DNA of 64,000 nucleotides, taken from contig JADJWV010000003.1 of assembly GCA_016716185.1 (NCBI GenBank), positions 62,001 through 126,000 on the forward strand, written 5' to 3'. The notes below the pieces were generated by a model. It saw only the letters and a program-made list of their open reading frames with translations. It had not been told where the DNA came from and ran no database searches. This document shows positions 29,566-38,285 of the stretch, in pieces. Source of the stretch: Saprospiraceae bacterium (GTDB lineage Bacteria > Bacteroidota > Bacteroidia > Chitinophagales > Saprospiraceae). Position numbers and translations under genes: made by a program. Within the stretch, counting starts at the first letter, position 1, and every line of letters begins with the position of its first letter.

Positions 29566-30447
29566 ATGTTGCAATTTCCGTTACAGGTAGACCGCTCAAA
29601 AAGAATTCAGCAATCGATTGCCTTTTGGGTAGCCCGGGGTATTGCAATGATCATCATTGGCATCTTGTTTTTAATCTTGTTTTTTATTTTTAAAAGAGGC
29701 ATTGGAGTTCTCAGTTGGGAATTTCTGACAGAAATGCCATTAGATGGCATGACCAAAGGAGGAATTCTTCCGGCGATTATTGGTACTTTGTATTTGGTAC
29801 TTTTAAGCATGTTGATCGCTTTTCCGGTGGGTGTTCTTTCGGGAATATATGTAAACGAATATGCTAAAGATGGTTCGTTGAAGCGATTTGTCAAAGTCAT
29901 GACCAACAACCTGGCAGGAATCCCATCCATTGTGTTTGGATTGTTTGGAATGGCTTTATTTGTGAATCAACTGGGATTTGGTGCATCTATTCTTGCCGGT
30001 TCCCTGACCTTAGCGCTTCTGGCCCTGCCCCTGATCATCAGAACAACCGAAGAAAGTTTAAAATCCGTGGATGATACTTTCAGACATGCCAGTTATGCCT
30101 TGGGAGCCAGTAAACTATACACCATTCGAAAAGTGGTTTTACCAATTGCCTTTCCGAACATCATAACCGGATTGATTTTAAGTATAGGCAGGGTCTCGGG
30201 CGAAACAGCTCCTATATTGTTTACAGTGGCTGCGTATTTTTTACCGAAGTTGCCCCAGTCCATCATGGACCAGGCTATGGCCCTTCCTTACCACCTGTAT
30301 GTGATTTCTACAAGCGGAACAGATATTCAGTCTTCCAGACCTATTGCTTACGGAACGGCTGTTATTTTAATCCTGATCGTTTTAATCGTTAATCTGATTG
30401 CCAATTACCTGCGAAATTATTTTAGCAAAAAAGTAAAAATGAAGTAA
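29566..30447 (+). CDS. pstA: Phosphate ABC transporter permease PstA
   Basis: 293 residues from ATG with six predicted membrane helices. LAGIPSIVFGLFG and HASYALGASKLYT (EAA loop) are typical of PstA. It begins 4 bp after pstC and ends 4 bp before pstB. With PstC it forms the inner-membrane channel. Confidence 0.95.
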   Translation: MLQFPLQVDRSKRIQQSIAFWVARGIAMIIIGILFLILFFIFKRGIGVLSWEFLTEMPLDGMTKGGILPAIIGTLYLVLLSMLIAFPVGVLSGIYVNEYAKDGSLKRFVKVMTNNLAGIPSIVFGLFGMALFVNQLGFGASILAGSLTLALLALPLIIRTTEESLKSVDDTFRHASYALGASKLYTIRKVVLPIAFPNIITGLILSIGRVSGETAPILFTVAAYFLPKLPQSIMDQAMALPYHLYVISTSGTDIQSSRPIAYGTAVILILIVLIVNLIANYLRNYFSKKVKMK

Positions 30448-30451
30448 GCCT

Positions 30452-31210
30452 ATGTCGCATAAAATAGAAACTAAAAATGTGCATCTCCATTACGGCGACT
30501 TTCATGCATTAAAAGGAATTAGTATTCAAATTCCCGAAAAAACAGTTACCGCATTGATTGGTCCCTCAGGATGTGGAAAATCAACCTACCTCAGATTATT
30601 CAACCGGATGAATGACCTGATTGACGGAATTAAAATCGATGGAGAAATTCTGATCGATGGAAAAGACATTTACAACATTCAAGTATCTGAAATAGACAAG
30701 CTCAGAAGAAACGTAGGTATGGTTTTCCAAAAACCCAATCCCTTCCCTAAAAGTATTTTTGAAAATGTAGCTTACGGACTTCGGGTAAACGGAATTTCAG
30801 ATAAAAGTCTTATTGAAACACAGGTTGAAAAAGCATTAAAGCAAGCAGCTTTATGGGAAGAAGTGAAAGACAAGCTCAAAAAATCTGCTTTTGAACTCTC
30901 CGGAGGACAACAACAAAGGCTTTGTATCGCCAGGGCTATGGCCATCGAACCATCTATTTTATTAATGGATGAACCAGCTTCGGCTCTCGATCCGATCTCT
31001 ACAGGCAAGATCGAAGAACTGATCTACGAGTTGAAAAATAATTTTACCATTTTAATAGTTACCCATAATATGCAACAGGCAAGTAGAGTTAGTGATTTTA
31101 CGGGATTCTTCCTGCTGGGTGAGCTGATCGAATTCGATGAAACCAAGAAAATTTTCAGGAATCCTGAAAAACAACAAACCGAAAACTACATTACAGGCCG
31201 ATTTGGATAA
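30452..31210 (+). CDS. pstB: Phosphate ABC transporter ATPase PstB
   Basis: 252 residues, standard length. Walker A GPSGCGKST, Q-loop GMVFQKPNPFPKS (specific for PstB), signature LSGGQQQRLCIARA and Walker B ILLMDEPASALD are all intact. It energises phosphate uptake by PstSCA. It starts 4 bp after pstA. Confidence 0.97.
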   Translation: MSHKIETKNVHLHYGDFHALKGISIQIPEKTVTALIGPSGCGKSTYLRLFNRMNDLIDGIKIDGEILIDGKDIYNIQVSEIDKLRRNVGMVFQKPNPFPKSIFENVAYGLRVNGISDKSLIETQVEKALKQAALWEEVKDKLKKSAFELSGGQQQRLCIARAMAIEPSILLMDEPASALDPISTGKIEELIYELKNNFTILIVTHNMQQASRVSDFTGFFLLGELIEFDETKKIFRNPEKQQTENYITGRFG

Positions 31211-31230
31211 ACCCAATAATTGAAAATACC

Positions 31231-31908
31231 ATGTTACACGTTGAAAATGAAATCCAGGAATTAAAAGACAAGTTGATCAATATGTGGGATGCGGTCATCA
31301 ATCAACTTGAAAAAACGCAACAGACCCTCCAAAATGGTGACCGGGATCTTGCTTTAGCTATACAGGCAGCAGAAAGAAGGATCAATGCCTACGAGCTCAG
31401 CATTGACAGGATCTGTGAAGACTTTATTGCACTTTTGCAACCCGTCGCTTCAGATCTGAGGTTTGTACTGACTACATTAAAAATCAATACAAATCTGGAG
31501 CGCATTGGCGATATCGCCTGTGGAATCTCAGAATTTATATCCGATCAGGATACCGAATTCAATCTCGAGATCATCAAACATTTGGAGGCAGACAAAATGC
31601 TTTTACTCGCAATCGAAATGGTGAAAAATCTCCGCGAAGCCTATATTCTTGAAAATACCCTCAAAGCCAGAACCGTATACAAACGCGACCGAATGCTCGA
31701 CAAAATAAACGATGTCGCAAGTTACAGGGCAATTGAATGTCTGGATAAATATCCAAAACTCAGAAGAGAAACCTTACATGTTTTGTCAATGGTCAGAAAA
31801 ATTGAACGCATCGGAGATCAGGCAAAAAATATAGCCGAAGAAATTATTTTTAACATCGAAGCCAAAGTCATCAAACACAAACGCAAGGAGAAGGACAAGG
31901 AGGAGTAA
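31231..31908 (+). CDS. phoU: Phosphate uptake regulator PhoU
   Basis: 225 residues with two PhoU helical-bundle repeats, each with the metal-binding acidic motif (NLERIGDIA at about 89 and KIERIGDQAKNIAEE at about 190). The C-terminal tail is rich in Lys and Glu. PhoU restrains the Pst transporter and signals phosphate status to a kinase; no PhoR/PhoB pair is adjacent here. It is the last gene of the cluster, followed by tandem repeats. Confidence 0.94.
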   Translation: MLHVENEIQELKDKLINMWDAVINQLEKTQQTLQNGDRDLALAIQAAERRINAYELSIDRICEDFIALLQPVASDLRFVLTTLKINTNLERIGDIACGISEFISDQDTEFNLEIIKHLEADKMLLLAIEMVKNLREAYILENTLKARTVYKRDRMLDKINDVASYRAIECLDKYPKLRRETLHVLSMVRKIERIGDQAKNIAEEIIFNIEAKVIKHKRKEKDKEE

Positions 31909-31913
31909 GGGGA

Positions 31914-31989
31914 AGTTGGCAGTTGGCAGTTGGCAGTTTGCAGTGAGCAGTTATCAGTGAGCAGTCAGCAGTTGGCAGTTGATAGTTGA
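31914..31989. repeat. Tandem AGTTGGC-type 7-bp repeats
   Basis: About ten imperfect copies of a 7-bp unit (AGTTGGC, AGTGAGC, AGTTATC, AGTCAGC), directly behind the phoU stop codon. Such arrays are often seen between genes in environmental Bacteroidota; function unknown. Confidence 0.8.
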
Positions 31990-31993
31990 TGGG

Positions 31994-32009
31994 ACTAACA
32001 TACGTTAGT
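31994..32009. repeat. Palindrome ACTAACATACGTTAGT
   Basis: Arms ACTAAC and GTTAGT flank a 4-bp centre. A near-identical 16-mer occurs at 61719-61734 with centre ATGT. Both lie in repeat-rich spacers. Confidence 0.6.
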
Positions 32010-32100
32010 TAGTTTAGGGAAGAGAGTTCTATCAATGGAATCGAAATATATCTTTAGGCTTTTCGCTTCAAGCTTTTTCGCTGAATTCAATTCCCCCACC

Positions 32101-32246
32101 CTAAAAGCCTAAAAGCCTAAATCCCGATAAAATTGCATAATATTTTAGTAAAGAAAAAGTTAGCTTTATTTTATCGGGACTAAAAGCCTAAAAGCCTAAA
32201 AGCCTACATGCCTAAAAGCCTACATGCCTAAAAGCCTACACCCCTT
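32101..32246. repeat. CTAAAAGC tandem repeats interrupted by the 58-bp element
   Basis: Units CTAAAAGC and TACATGC occur two to three times before and at least six times after the 58-bp element at 32122-32179. The array ends shortly before the haloperoxidase-like gene. Confidence 0.75.
32122..32179. repeat. 58-bp palindromic-ended repeat, copy 2
   Basis: Starts TCCCGATAAAATT and ends ATTTTATCGGGA. Its reverse complement matches copy 3 (49886-49943) closely, including TTTCTTTACTAAAATATTAT. CTAAA stands directly on both sides (32117-32121 and 32180-32184), as a target-site duplication would, but the surrounding array is itself made of CTAAAAGC units. Confidence 0.8.
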
Positions 32247-32253
32247 CTCCCCT

Positions 32254-33711
32254 TTAACCTTTCCTCTTATACGTTCCGTCAAAATACTTTTGAAAAACAT
32301 CATCCCATAGGAAATGTGCGACTTTTCTGCCCATTTTTAAACCTTCTACATTATCGGCCTGAATGTGGTAACCTCCCAGAACCCTTGAGATTCCAGCCAT
32401 TTCTGCAGTTGCCGTAAAAGTTGGCAAAGGCAGGGAAACAGGATCTCCGGGTGTTTCGGTGATAATACCGCAAATTCGGTTTTCTGTTTCTCCAAAATCA
32501 TCGCTACCTGTAAACAACTCCAATATTTTTGCGCATGCCCCACTGACTGTGCTGTGTCCGGAAACATAAGCCGGAAATGGAGGTGAAACAAAATCTGCCG
32601 GTGAGTAAGGATGCCATCTTTCAGCCGGAATATCCAGCGTTCCTTTATCAGGTCCACCCCAGCCTTTTATTGTTTGACCTTTATAGTATTGTCTAACTAA
32701 GGTCCAGGGTCGCGAGCTGTCGTAAAATCTTTTTGTTTCCCAACATGCTATAAAAGCATCCATAGCTGTTAAGGCTACGACAAAATACATTTTTACGTCG
32801 CGATCCAAATCGTTATGATCTCTAAAGGAAACTAATTGCGCAAATCGGAGCCAATGACCTGCCTGTCCTGTCGAACGTGGACCATCTCGCATAAATTCTA
32901 TGGTTGATTTCCTGGTGTGATCCAAATTGGCATTAAAATCAATACACTCGTCCACCTCCTTCTTCAATTGTTCGCTTCCGTATTTTGGATATTCAGGCGC
33001 ACGAAACTGTGAAGAGGATTTTAGTCCAAATGGCTGGACTCGATACCAGTGAGGCGTTAAAAAATTGACTAAAAAGGTGTCCCCATTATTTTTTACAAAT
33101 GGAAGTGGGTGCCAACGGTCGGGATCAATGACCTTTTTATAAGTGTTTACTGGTCTGTAATACGTATAATCCGAATAAGGTTTACCATCTGAACCGGGTT
33201 CGTTACCCAGCTGATTGGCACCATCCTGATGCCGTTTTTTTAGCAATTCCCTGGCAATGAGGTTACCTATACCTTCAGGCTTGGTTTTATCAAGTGTATA
33301 ATTTTTAGGATCATAACCCATTTTTTGAAATTCTTCCAAAATCTGCTTTTTATCTAAAGGAAATTGGTCAATCAATACATGCAACATGGCATAACTGATC
33401 GCCTTTTCCTTGTTCTTTTTGGTTCTCTCTGAAGCAGGCCTTCTCAATTTTGAACCGTATAGACTATTTACAGCTTTGGCATCATAGCACGCCCATGCAT
33501 CGTACATGGCATTCATCGCGATGCCTAACTGTCGGGCTTGAATGGTAGGCTTGGCACCATAACGGTCCACATCATTAGCAGTTACTTCCAATGCAATATC
33601 AAGCCATTTATTGGCTAAACTGGGTTTAAAGACCTTCTCTTTTTCATTTTGTCCGCTTACTGAGAAATGACAAATAGAAATCAAGCTTAACAGCGCTAAA
33701 CGAATTTTCAT
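32254..33711 (-). CDS. Secreted vanadium-dependent haloperoxidase/PAP2-family protein
   Basis: 485 residues with a signal peptide (1-20). The three vanadate/phosphate-binding motifs of the superfamily are present: K327-x6-R334-P in KRFYDSSRP, SGH386 in YVSGHSTVSG, and R443-x5-H449 in SRVLGGYHIQAD. Members either oxidise halides with H2O2 or act as acid phosphatases; sequence does not decide which. The acidic residue after the last His (QAD) is as in haloperoxidases. It is transcribed alone. A terminator-like hairpin lies in its upstream region at 33791-33843. Confidence 0.85.
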   Translation of the reverse strand: MKIRLALLSLISICHFSVSGQNEKEKVFKPSLANKWLDIALEVTANDVDRYGAKPTIQARQLGIAMNAMYDAWACYDAKAVNSLYGSKLRRPASERTKKNKEKAISYAMLHVLIDQFPLDKKQILEEFQKMGYDPKNYTLDKTKPEGIGNLIARELLKKRHQDGANQLGNEPGSDGKPYSDYTYYRPVNTYKKVIDPDRWHPLPFVKNNGDTFLVNFLTPHWYRVQPFGLKSSSQFRAPEYPKYGSEQLKKEVDECIDFNANLDHTRKSTIEFMRDGPRSTGQAGHWLRFAQLVSFRDHNDLDRDVKMYFVVALTAMDAFIACWETKRFYDSSRPWTLVRQYYKGQTIKGWGGPDKGTLDIPAERWHPYSPADFVSPPFPAYVSGHSTVSGACAKILELFTGSDDFGETENRICGIITETPGDPVSLPLPTFTATAEMAGISRVLGGYHIQADNVEGLKMGRKVAHFLWDDVFQKYFDGTYKRKG

Positions 33712-33779
33712 ATGTTTTATTAATTTGTTTTCTTATGACTCGACATGTCTATAAACCGGAATTTAAACCAAGACTGAAC

Positions 33780-33843
33780 CAAAAAAAAAACTCAGTCATC
33801 TAAACCCATGCAAAACCTTGATATAATTATTTAGATGACTGAG
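33780..33843 (-). terminator. Hairpin plus T-run upstream of the haloperoxidase gene (orphan terminator or attenuator)
   Basis: Perfect 14-bp arms CTCAGTCATCTAAA (33791-33804) and TTTAGATGACTGAG (33830-33843). On the minus strand they are followed by more than ten Ts (complement of 33780-33790). No minus-strand gene precedes it, so it would end either a leader transcript of the gene at 33711 or an unannotated small RNA. Confidence 0.65.
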
Positions 33844-34079
33844 GACGGGTTCCAAAACTATTTGAAATCACTGGATAAAATTCCGAAAATCGATAAACCA
33901 AAACCGATGAATTCAGACTCATCAACTTCTGATGAAATCTCATGATGGCTCAAATTTAGAATGTCTGGTTACCGGATTCGCTAAAAATCCATAAAACCCT
34001 TTATATAATGGATAAATAGGCTGATATTTTATTTAAAATTATTTTGGAAACAAAGCTAAAGAGTAATTTTGGCCAAATT
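33844..34079. other. Spacer ahead of the LytTR regulator
   Basis: Together with the hairpin region this makes a gap of about 370 bp. AT-rich; no coding stretch recognised. It may hold divergent promoters for the haloperoxidase (minus) and the regulator (plus). Confidence 0.4.
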
Positions 34080-34769
34080 ATGTCACTTAAATGTCTGGTA
34101 GTCGATGATGATCCTTTGATTGGGGATTTGATCAAACATTTCTGCTCTAAAACCGAACAGATTGAATTTTGCCTGGTCGCATCAACGGCTATGGATGGAC
34201 TCAATTTGTTAGGCTCCGGTAACATGGATTTGGTATTTCTCGATTATCACCTGCCTGATATGAAGGGTCAGGAATTTCTCGAGCGAATGCCTGACAAGGT
34301 TCCAGTCGTCATGGTTACCAGTGAATCGGATTTTGCGGCTAAAAGCTATGAATACGACCTCGTTGTTGATTTTCTGGTAAAACCGCTAAGCTACGAGCGC
34401 TTTCTTAAGGCTATACAACGAATTCTTCAATCGGCAGATGAATCTGATAAAACCAAATTGGATGAATTCATTTTTGTTAAAGATGGCACCAAGTGGGTAA
34501 AAATAGAATTCGACAAATTATTGTATATAAAATCTGAGGGCAATTATTCTAATTTTCATACCGAAGCCGGTCAAAATATGAGCCTGATCACAATGAAAGA
34601 TCTCGAATCAAGACTGCCCAAATCATTTATCCGAGTTCACCGTTCGTATATCGTAAATGCGAAAAAGATCCAAATGATCAATCAGGATGAAATTACCATT
34701 CATGGAAAAGAAATTCCCGTTGGTGAAAAATACAAAACAGATTTGCTGAAATGGATAAAAGAAATTTGA
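34080..34769 (+). CDS. LytTR-family response regulator
   Basis: 229 residues from the ATG at 34080 (an in-frame TTG at 34044 is less likely). The receiver domain 1-120 has the acidic pocket VVDDD, phospho-acceptor Asp55 in LVFLDYHLPD, the switch Thr/Ser in VTSES and Lys in FLVKP. The LytTR DNA-binding domain is at about 130-229 (FVKDGTKWVKIEF, IRVHRSYIVN). Its kinase is not adjacent, as is common for LytTR regulators. Confidence 0.92.
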   Translation: MSLKCLVVDDDPLIGDLIKHFCSKTEQIEFCLVASTAMDGLNLLGSGNMDLVFLDYHLPDMKGQEFLERMPDKVPVVMVTSESDFAAKSYEYDLVVDFLVKPLSYERFLKAIQRILQSADESDKTKLDEFIFVKDGTKWVKIEFDKLLYIKSEGNYSNFHTEAGQNMSLITMKDLESRLPKSFIRVHRSYIVNAKKIQMINQDEITIHGKEIPVGEKYKTDLLKWIKEI

Positions 34770-34859
34770 ATTTTTGAATTAAATTTTAAAATCCGAACAA
34801 TCCTGTTTTCAAACTCATATATTTAAATATCAAATCCGACTTTGCCAAATCAAGAGGCC

Positions 34860-35336
34860 ATGTCAACATCTTTATACTTCAGAAATTTATTTTTTATTAT
34901 TGTTCAACCTGGATTAGTCACTTTGCTCATCCCTTATCTATTGTATAAAAAATTTGAAATCCCGGTTCAGGATTTTGAAATCAAACCACTACCCATCCTA
35001 CTTTTTTTCCTGTTTATCGCAGGTTTTGCCATACTCCTTCACTGTGTGTATCGGTTTATTCATCAGGGCATAGGTACACTGTCTCCATTGGATCCAACAA
35101 AACATCTCGTCACAAAGGGTTTGTACGCATATTCCAGAAATCCAATGTATATCGGAGTTATGGCAATGTTGATTGCTGAAAGCTTTTATTTTCGTTCTTC
35201 TCTATTGGGTTGTTATACCCTATGCATCTTTCTGTTATTCAATGCATTTATTCTTCTACATGAAGAACCGAGACTCCAAAAAGTATTCGGGAGCGATTAC
35301 CAAAAATATAAGGCAAAGGTTCGAAGGTGGCTGTAA
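34860..35336 (+). CDS. Isoprenylcysteine carboxyl methyltransferase-like membrane protein
   Basis: 158 residues from the ATG at 34860 (a TTG at 34842 is also in frame). Four membrane helices, then the family motif GLYAYSRNPMYIG and, near the end, EEPRLQKVFGSDYQKYKAKVRRW (in part), typical of ICMT/PEMT-like enzymes that use S-adenosylmethionine. The substrate in bacteria is usually unknown. Confidence 0.85.
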   Translation: MSTSLYFRNLFFIIVQPGLVTLLIPYLLYKKFEIPVQDFEIKPLPILLFFLFIAGFAILLHCVYRFIHQGIGTLSPLDPTKHLVTKGLYAYSRNPMYIGVMAMLIAESFYFRSSLLGCYTLCIFLLFNAFILLHEEPRLQKVFGSDYQKYKAKVRRWL

Positions 35337-35405
35337 TATCTGGTTTAAACAAATGGCACTAATCTTTACATCCAGATTTACAATGCAATTAAAGGATTAT
35401 AAAAT

Positions 35406-38030
35406 TCAGGAATAAGGATTCAATTGTTTTTGTAAATACCGGATGCAATATTGAAAACCAAAATTTACTCTGGCCTGATCCGTGTCGTTCAAGGATTTTC
35501 CACCAGTCATTTTTAATCTCAAATCGTTTAAGGATTGTTCCATTTTCACCAAGTCCAACAGACGCATGCTGTTTGCCAACCGGTGCACTATTCTTTCGTA
35601 TTCAGAAATATTTCCTTCTTTCATGGCTACTTGAAGCTTTCGGGTAAGATCTGTCCATTCCTTAATCATAAGTTCCAAAGCTTGGTTTGACCTTTGAGTA
35701 TCCCCTTCATATTGCCGGGTCAGATTGGCTGCCACCGGCAAACTATACATGCGCAGATAAATTACTTTAGAAACCGTCTCAATCAACTGTTCCGGAGAAA
35801 CAGGCTTTTGCAAAAATGAGTCTATCCCGCTAACTAATTTCTGGCCGTCGTCGTTTGCAGAAATAACGATCAAAATACCATACTCATCCAGTTGCCGTTT
35901 TACTCTGTCAATGACATTTTCCAATCGGCTTTCTGCAAAATTAAAGTCACTGATCACTAATGAATATCGTTTATTCGAGATTAAAAATTCTTCAGGATCA
36001 TTAAAAAGATCTACAGGCACTCCAATTTTTTCAAAAATATGCTGATAATAAAAATTGTTCTGAGGATCGTCATCTACACAGGCACAAGCTGAAATCAAGT
36101 GTTTCAATTGAACTTGTGGTGAATCCGTAAAGCTTGCTTTGGCAGCAGATCTCCTCATTTGGGTTGGCAAAAGAAAACCAAAACACAATCCTTTTGGATA
36201 ATTTCTTTTTATCTCCAACTTGGTATTCATCAATTCAAGCATCCTGATGACAATGGGCAATCCGAGTCCCACATTCTGGATCTGTCTCGATTTCCCAGTT
36301 ACCGGTTTCAAATTCAAAACATTTGCAATATTGTCTTCACTCATTCCCGGACCCAGATCCTGTATTTCAAAATAGAGTTGATGGGCTTCTGCTCCTTTTA
36401 CTAAAAGCTTAACTTCCTGTTCGGCGCTGGAATAACGGATGGCATTGCTGAGCAGGTTATTTAATATCTGACTTAATCTGACCGGATCTGCAGTAAAATG
36501 TTCATGGTTTAAATCAGGATCCATTTCCAGGTTGACCCGAATTCTTTTTTGCGTAGCTTCAAATAAATGGCCTTTTATAATTTTTTCCAGAAATTCCTTT
36601 AAACCTATATCCTGGGACTGCAAGAGGATCTGGCCATTCAGCAATTTCCGGTAATCCAACACATCATTAACAAGCGTTAGCAAATGTTCGGAGCTGAATT
36701 TAAGATTCCGGATAAAAGCATCCTGATCCTGCCTGGGTTCATTTTTTTCAAGCATATTGACCATGCCCAATATAGATTGTAACGGATTTCGCATTTCATG
36801 GCTCATATTCTCAATAAAAGCTTGCTTCGCCTTATTGGCTTCATCAGCCTGATCCCTGGCCAACATAAGCTCGTTTACATAATGATGAATTCGCGAAGAC
36901 ATCTCCTGAAATGATTTGGCAAGGTCACCAATTTCATCATCCCTGTTGATATTTAAGTTTACGACATTGGGGTTATTTCCAAATGCCGAAATACTTTTGG
37001 TAATCTCACTGAATTGCCGGGCCTGTCTCCGAGTCCAATACAAGGCAATAAATACTGATCCCAGAATAAACAATAAAGTGATATAAATAATACTCAGTTT
37101 CCACTTGTTGAATACACCCAACAAATTTTCCTCGATCGAACTGAGCGTAAAATAGAGCAGGTAATTTTTTCTGGGATAATTGAATTCAATAATGGATTCA
37201 CCACGGGATTTGTCGATAAACCCACTGTAATTACTGGCAACCAGGGGAGTGGAAATCCAATTTTTTCTTACATCTTCCAATATTATGTTTGGGTTTTTGT
37301 CAAATTCAAATTGAAACACGCTATTCGTGTCGGGATGGATCAGGTAATAACCGTCCTGGTTGATGAGTTTCAACTGGTTGACTTCACCCGTCACTTTTTC
37401 CAGTTCTTTAAAGATAAATGTCAAATCCACATTGACAATTACAATACCCCACACGTGTCCCTGAAAAAATAATGGAGTAGCAACTCTCAAGGTTGGAACA
37501 ACGGGAAATAAGATTCTTCCATATTCCTGATTCAAATTGATTTCGGAAAAATAAATAGAATCTTCAGGGAGCTGAATGGTTTCTCTGAAATAATCGCGAT
37601 CTCCTTTAAGTTGCAGCAAACTGTCTGCGACAATAAAAGCCTGGCTCTGAATATGCTCCACTCTGATCAATTCGTGACCCTTATTTTCGAGACCAATGAC
37701 CCGGATTTGCGCATATTGGTTTTTTGCACGGAGCAAGGCTAAAAATTCTGCAGCCAGTTTTTCTTTTAAGCGTTTGTCCTGACTATTCGACTGAAAATCC
37801 TTTAAAAAGGGATTATTGGACAAATACCAAACATCCTTGCGCACATCATCCAAAAAAGAATGAAATTTCAATACAGCTGTTTCATTGTTATGCAACAAGG
37901 TAATCATGGTATTTTCCATCACCTTGTTGGAACTTAATTTGTAAATGGCATAGCCCAAAGTCGCACTGGTCAAAACCAGCAAGACAAAATATACGAATGC
38001 ATTTTTAACTGTAATAGAAATTCTGGGCAT
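35406..38030 (-). CDS. Hybrid sensor histidine kinase with receiver and Hpt domains
   Basis: 874 residues from the ATG at 38030 (a TTG at 38066 is less likely). Order: membrane helix about 8-30, a large periplasmic dCACHE-like sensor domain to about 300, a second helix near 310-335, HAMP, HisKA with the phospho-His in ENMSHEMRNP, HATPase with LGLPIVIRMLE (weak N and G boxes), receiver with DDDP and Asp in VISDFNF plus Lys in LQKPVS, and a C-terminal Hpt-like bundle with VHRLANSMRLL. A full phosphorelay can run inside one protein. The output regulator is elsewhere. A convincing promoter lies just upstream. Confidence 0.9.
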   Translation of the reverse strand: MPRISITVKNAFVYFVLLVLTSATLGYAIYKLSSNKVMENTMITLLHNNETAVLKFHSFLDDVRKDVWYLSNNPFLKDFQSNSQDKRLKEKLAAEFLALLRAKNQYAQIRVIGLENKGHELIRVEHIQSQAFIVADSLLQLKGDRDYFRETIQLPEDSIYFSEINLNQEYGRILFPVVPTLRVATPLFFQGHVWGIVIVNVDLTFIFKELEKVTGEVNQLKLINQDGYYLIHPDTNSVFQFEFDKNPNIILEDVRKNWISTPLVASNYSGFIDKSRGESIIEFNYPRKNYLLYFTLSSIEENLLGVFNKWKLSIIYITLLFILGSVFIALYWTRRQARQFSEITKSISAFGNNPNVVNLNINRDDEIGDLAKSFQEMSSRIHHYVNELMLARDQADEANKAKQAFIENMSHEMRNPLQSILGMVNMLEKNEPRQDQDAFIRNLKFSSEHLLTLVNDVLDYRKLLNGQILLQSQDIGLKEFLEKIIKGHLFEATQKRIRVNLEMDPDLNHEHFTADPVRLSQILNNLLSNAIRYSSAEQEVKLLVKGAEAHQLYFEIQDLGPGMSEDNIANVLNLKPVTGKSRQIQNVGLGLPIVIRMLELMNTKLEIKRNYPKGLCFGFLLPTQMRRSAAKASFTDSPQVQLKHLISACACVDDDPQNNFYYQHIFEKIGVPVDLFNDPEEFLISNKRYSLVISDFNFAESRLENVIDRVKRQLDEYGILIVISANDDGQKLVSGIDSFLQKPVSPEQLIETVSKVIYLRMYSLPVAANLTRQYEGDTQRSNQALELMIKEWTDLTRKLQVAMKEGNISEYERIVHRLANSMRLLDLVKMEQSLNDLRLKMTGGKSLNDTDQARVNFGFQYCIRYLQKQLNPYS

Positions 38031-38051
38031 GTTGATGATTTCCTGCAAGAG

Positions 38052-38079
38052 CAAATATAAGGGCAATTCAAGAATACAA
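38052..38079 (-). promoter_or_regulatory. Promoter of the hybrid kinase gene
   Basis: The minus strand reads TTG, 17 bp, TATATTTG (TATATTTG at 38052-38059), matching the Bacteroidota -33/-7 pattern, about 22 bp before the ATG at 38030. Confidence 0.5.
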
Positions 38080-38113
38080 GAATTTCAACTGCCCAACCTT
38101 CGTAGAATAAAGA

Positions 38114-38133
38114 AGCCGGAGCTTCCTCCGGCT
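38114..38133 (-). terminator. Terminator-like hairpin AGCCGGAG-CTTC-CTCCGGCT
   Basis: Perfect 8-bp stem with a 4-base loop, located between the barrel-protein gene (stop at 38286) and the kinase start. On the minus strand it is followed by TTCTTTATTCT, a moderate T-rich tail. It probably ends the two-gene unit 40003-38286. Confidence 0.6.
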
Positions 38134-38285
38134 ACGTAACAAGAATTAACAAAACTTGAATTAAATAATCGGTTTGTTTCTTTATTCTCTAATATGATTT
38201 TGAAGAATTCAACCCATATGCATTAAGATAATTGCCAGTTTTATCACGTGCAACGGGATTCCTTATTGCAGTTTGAAGTATGTTA

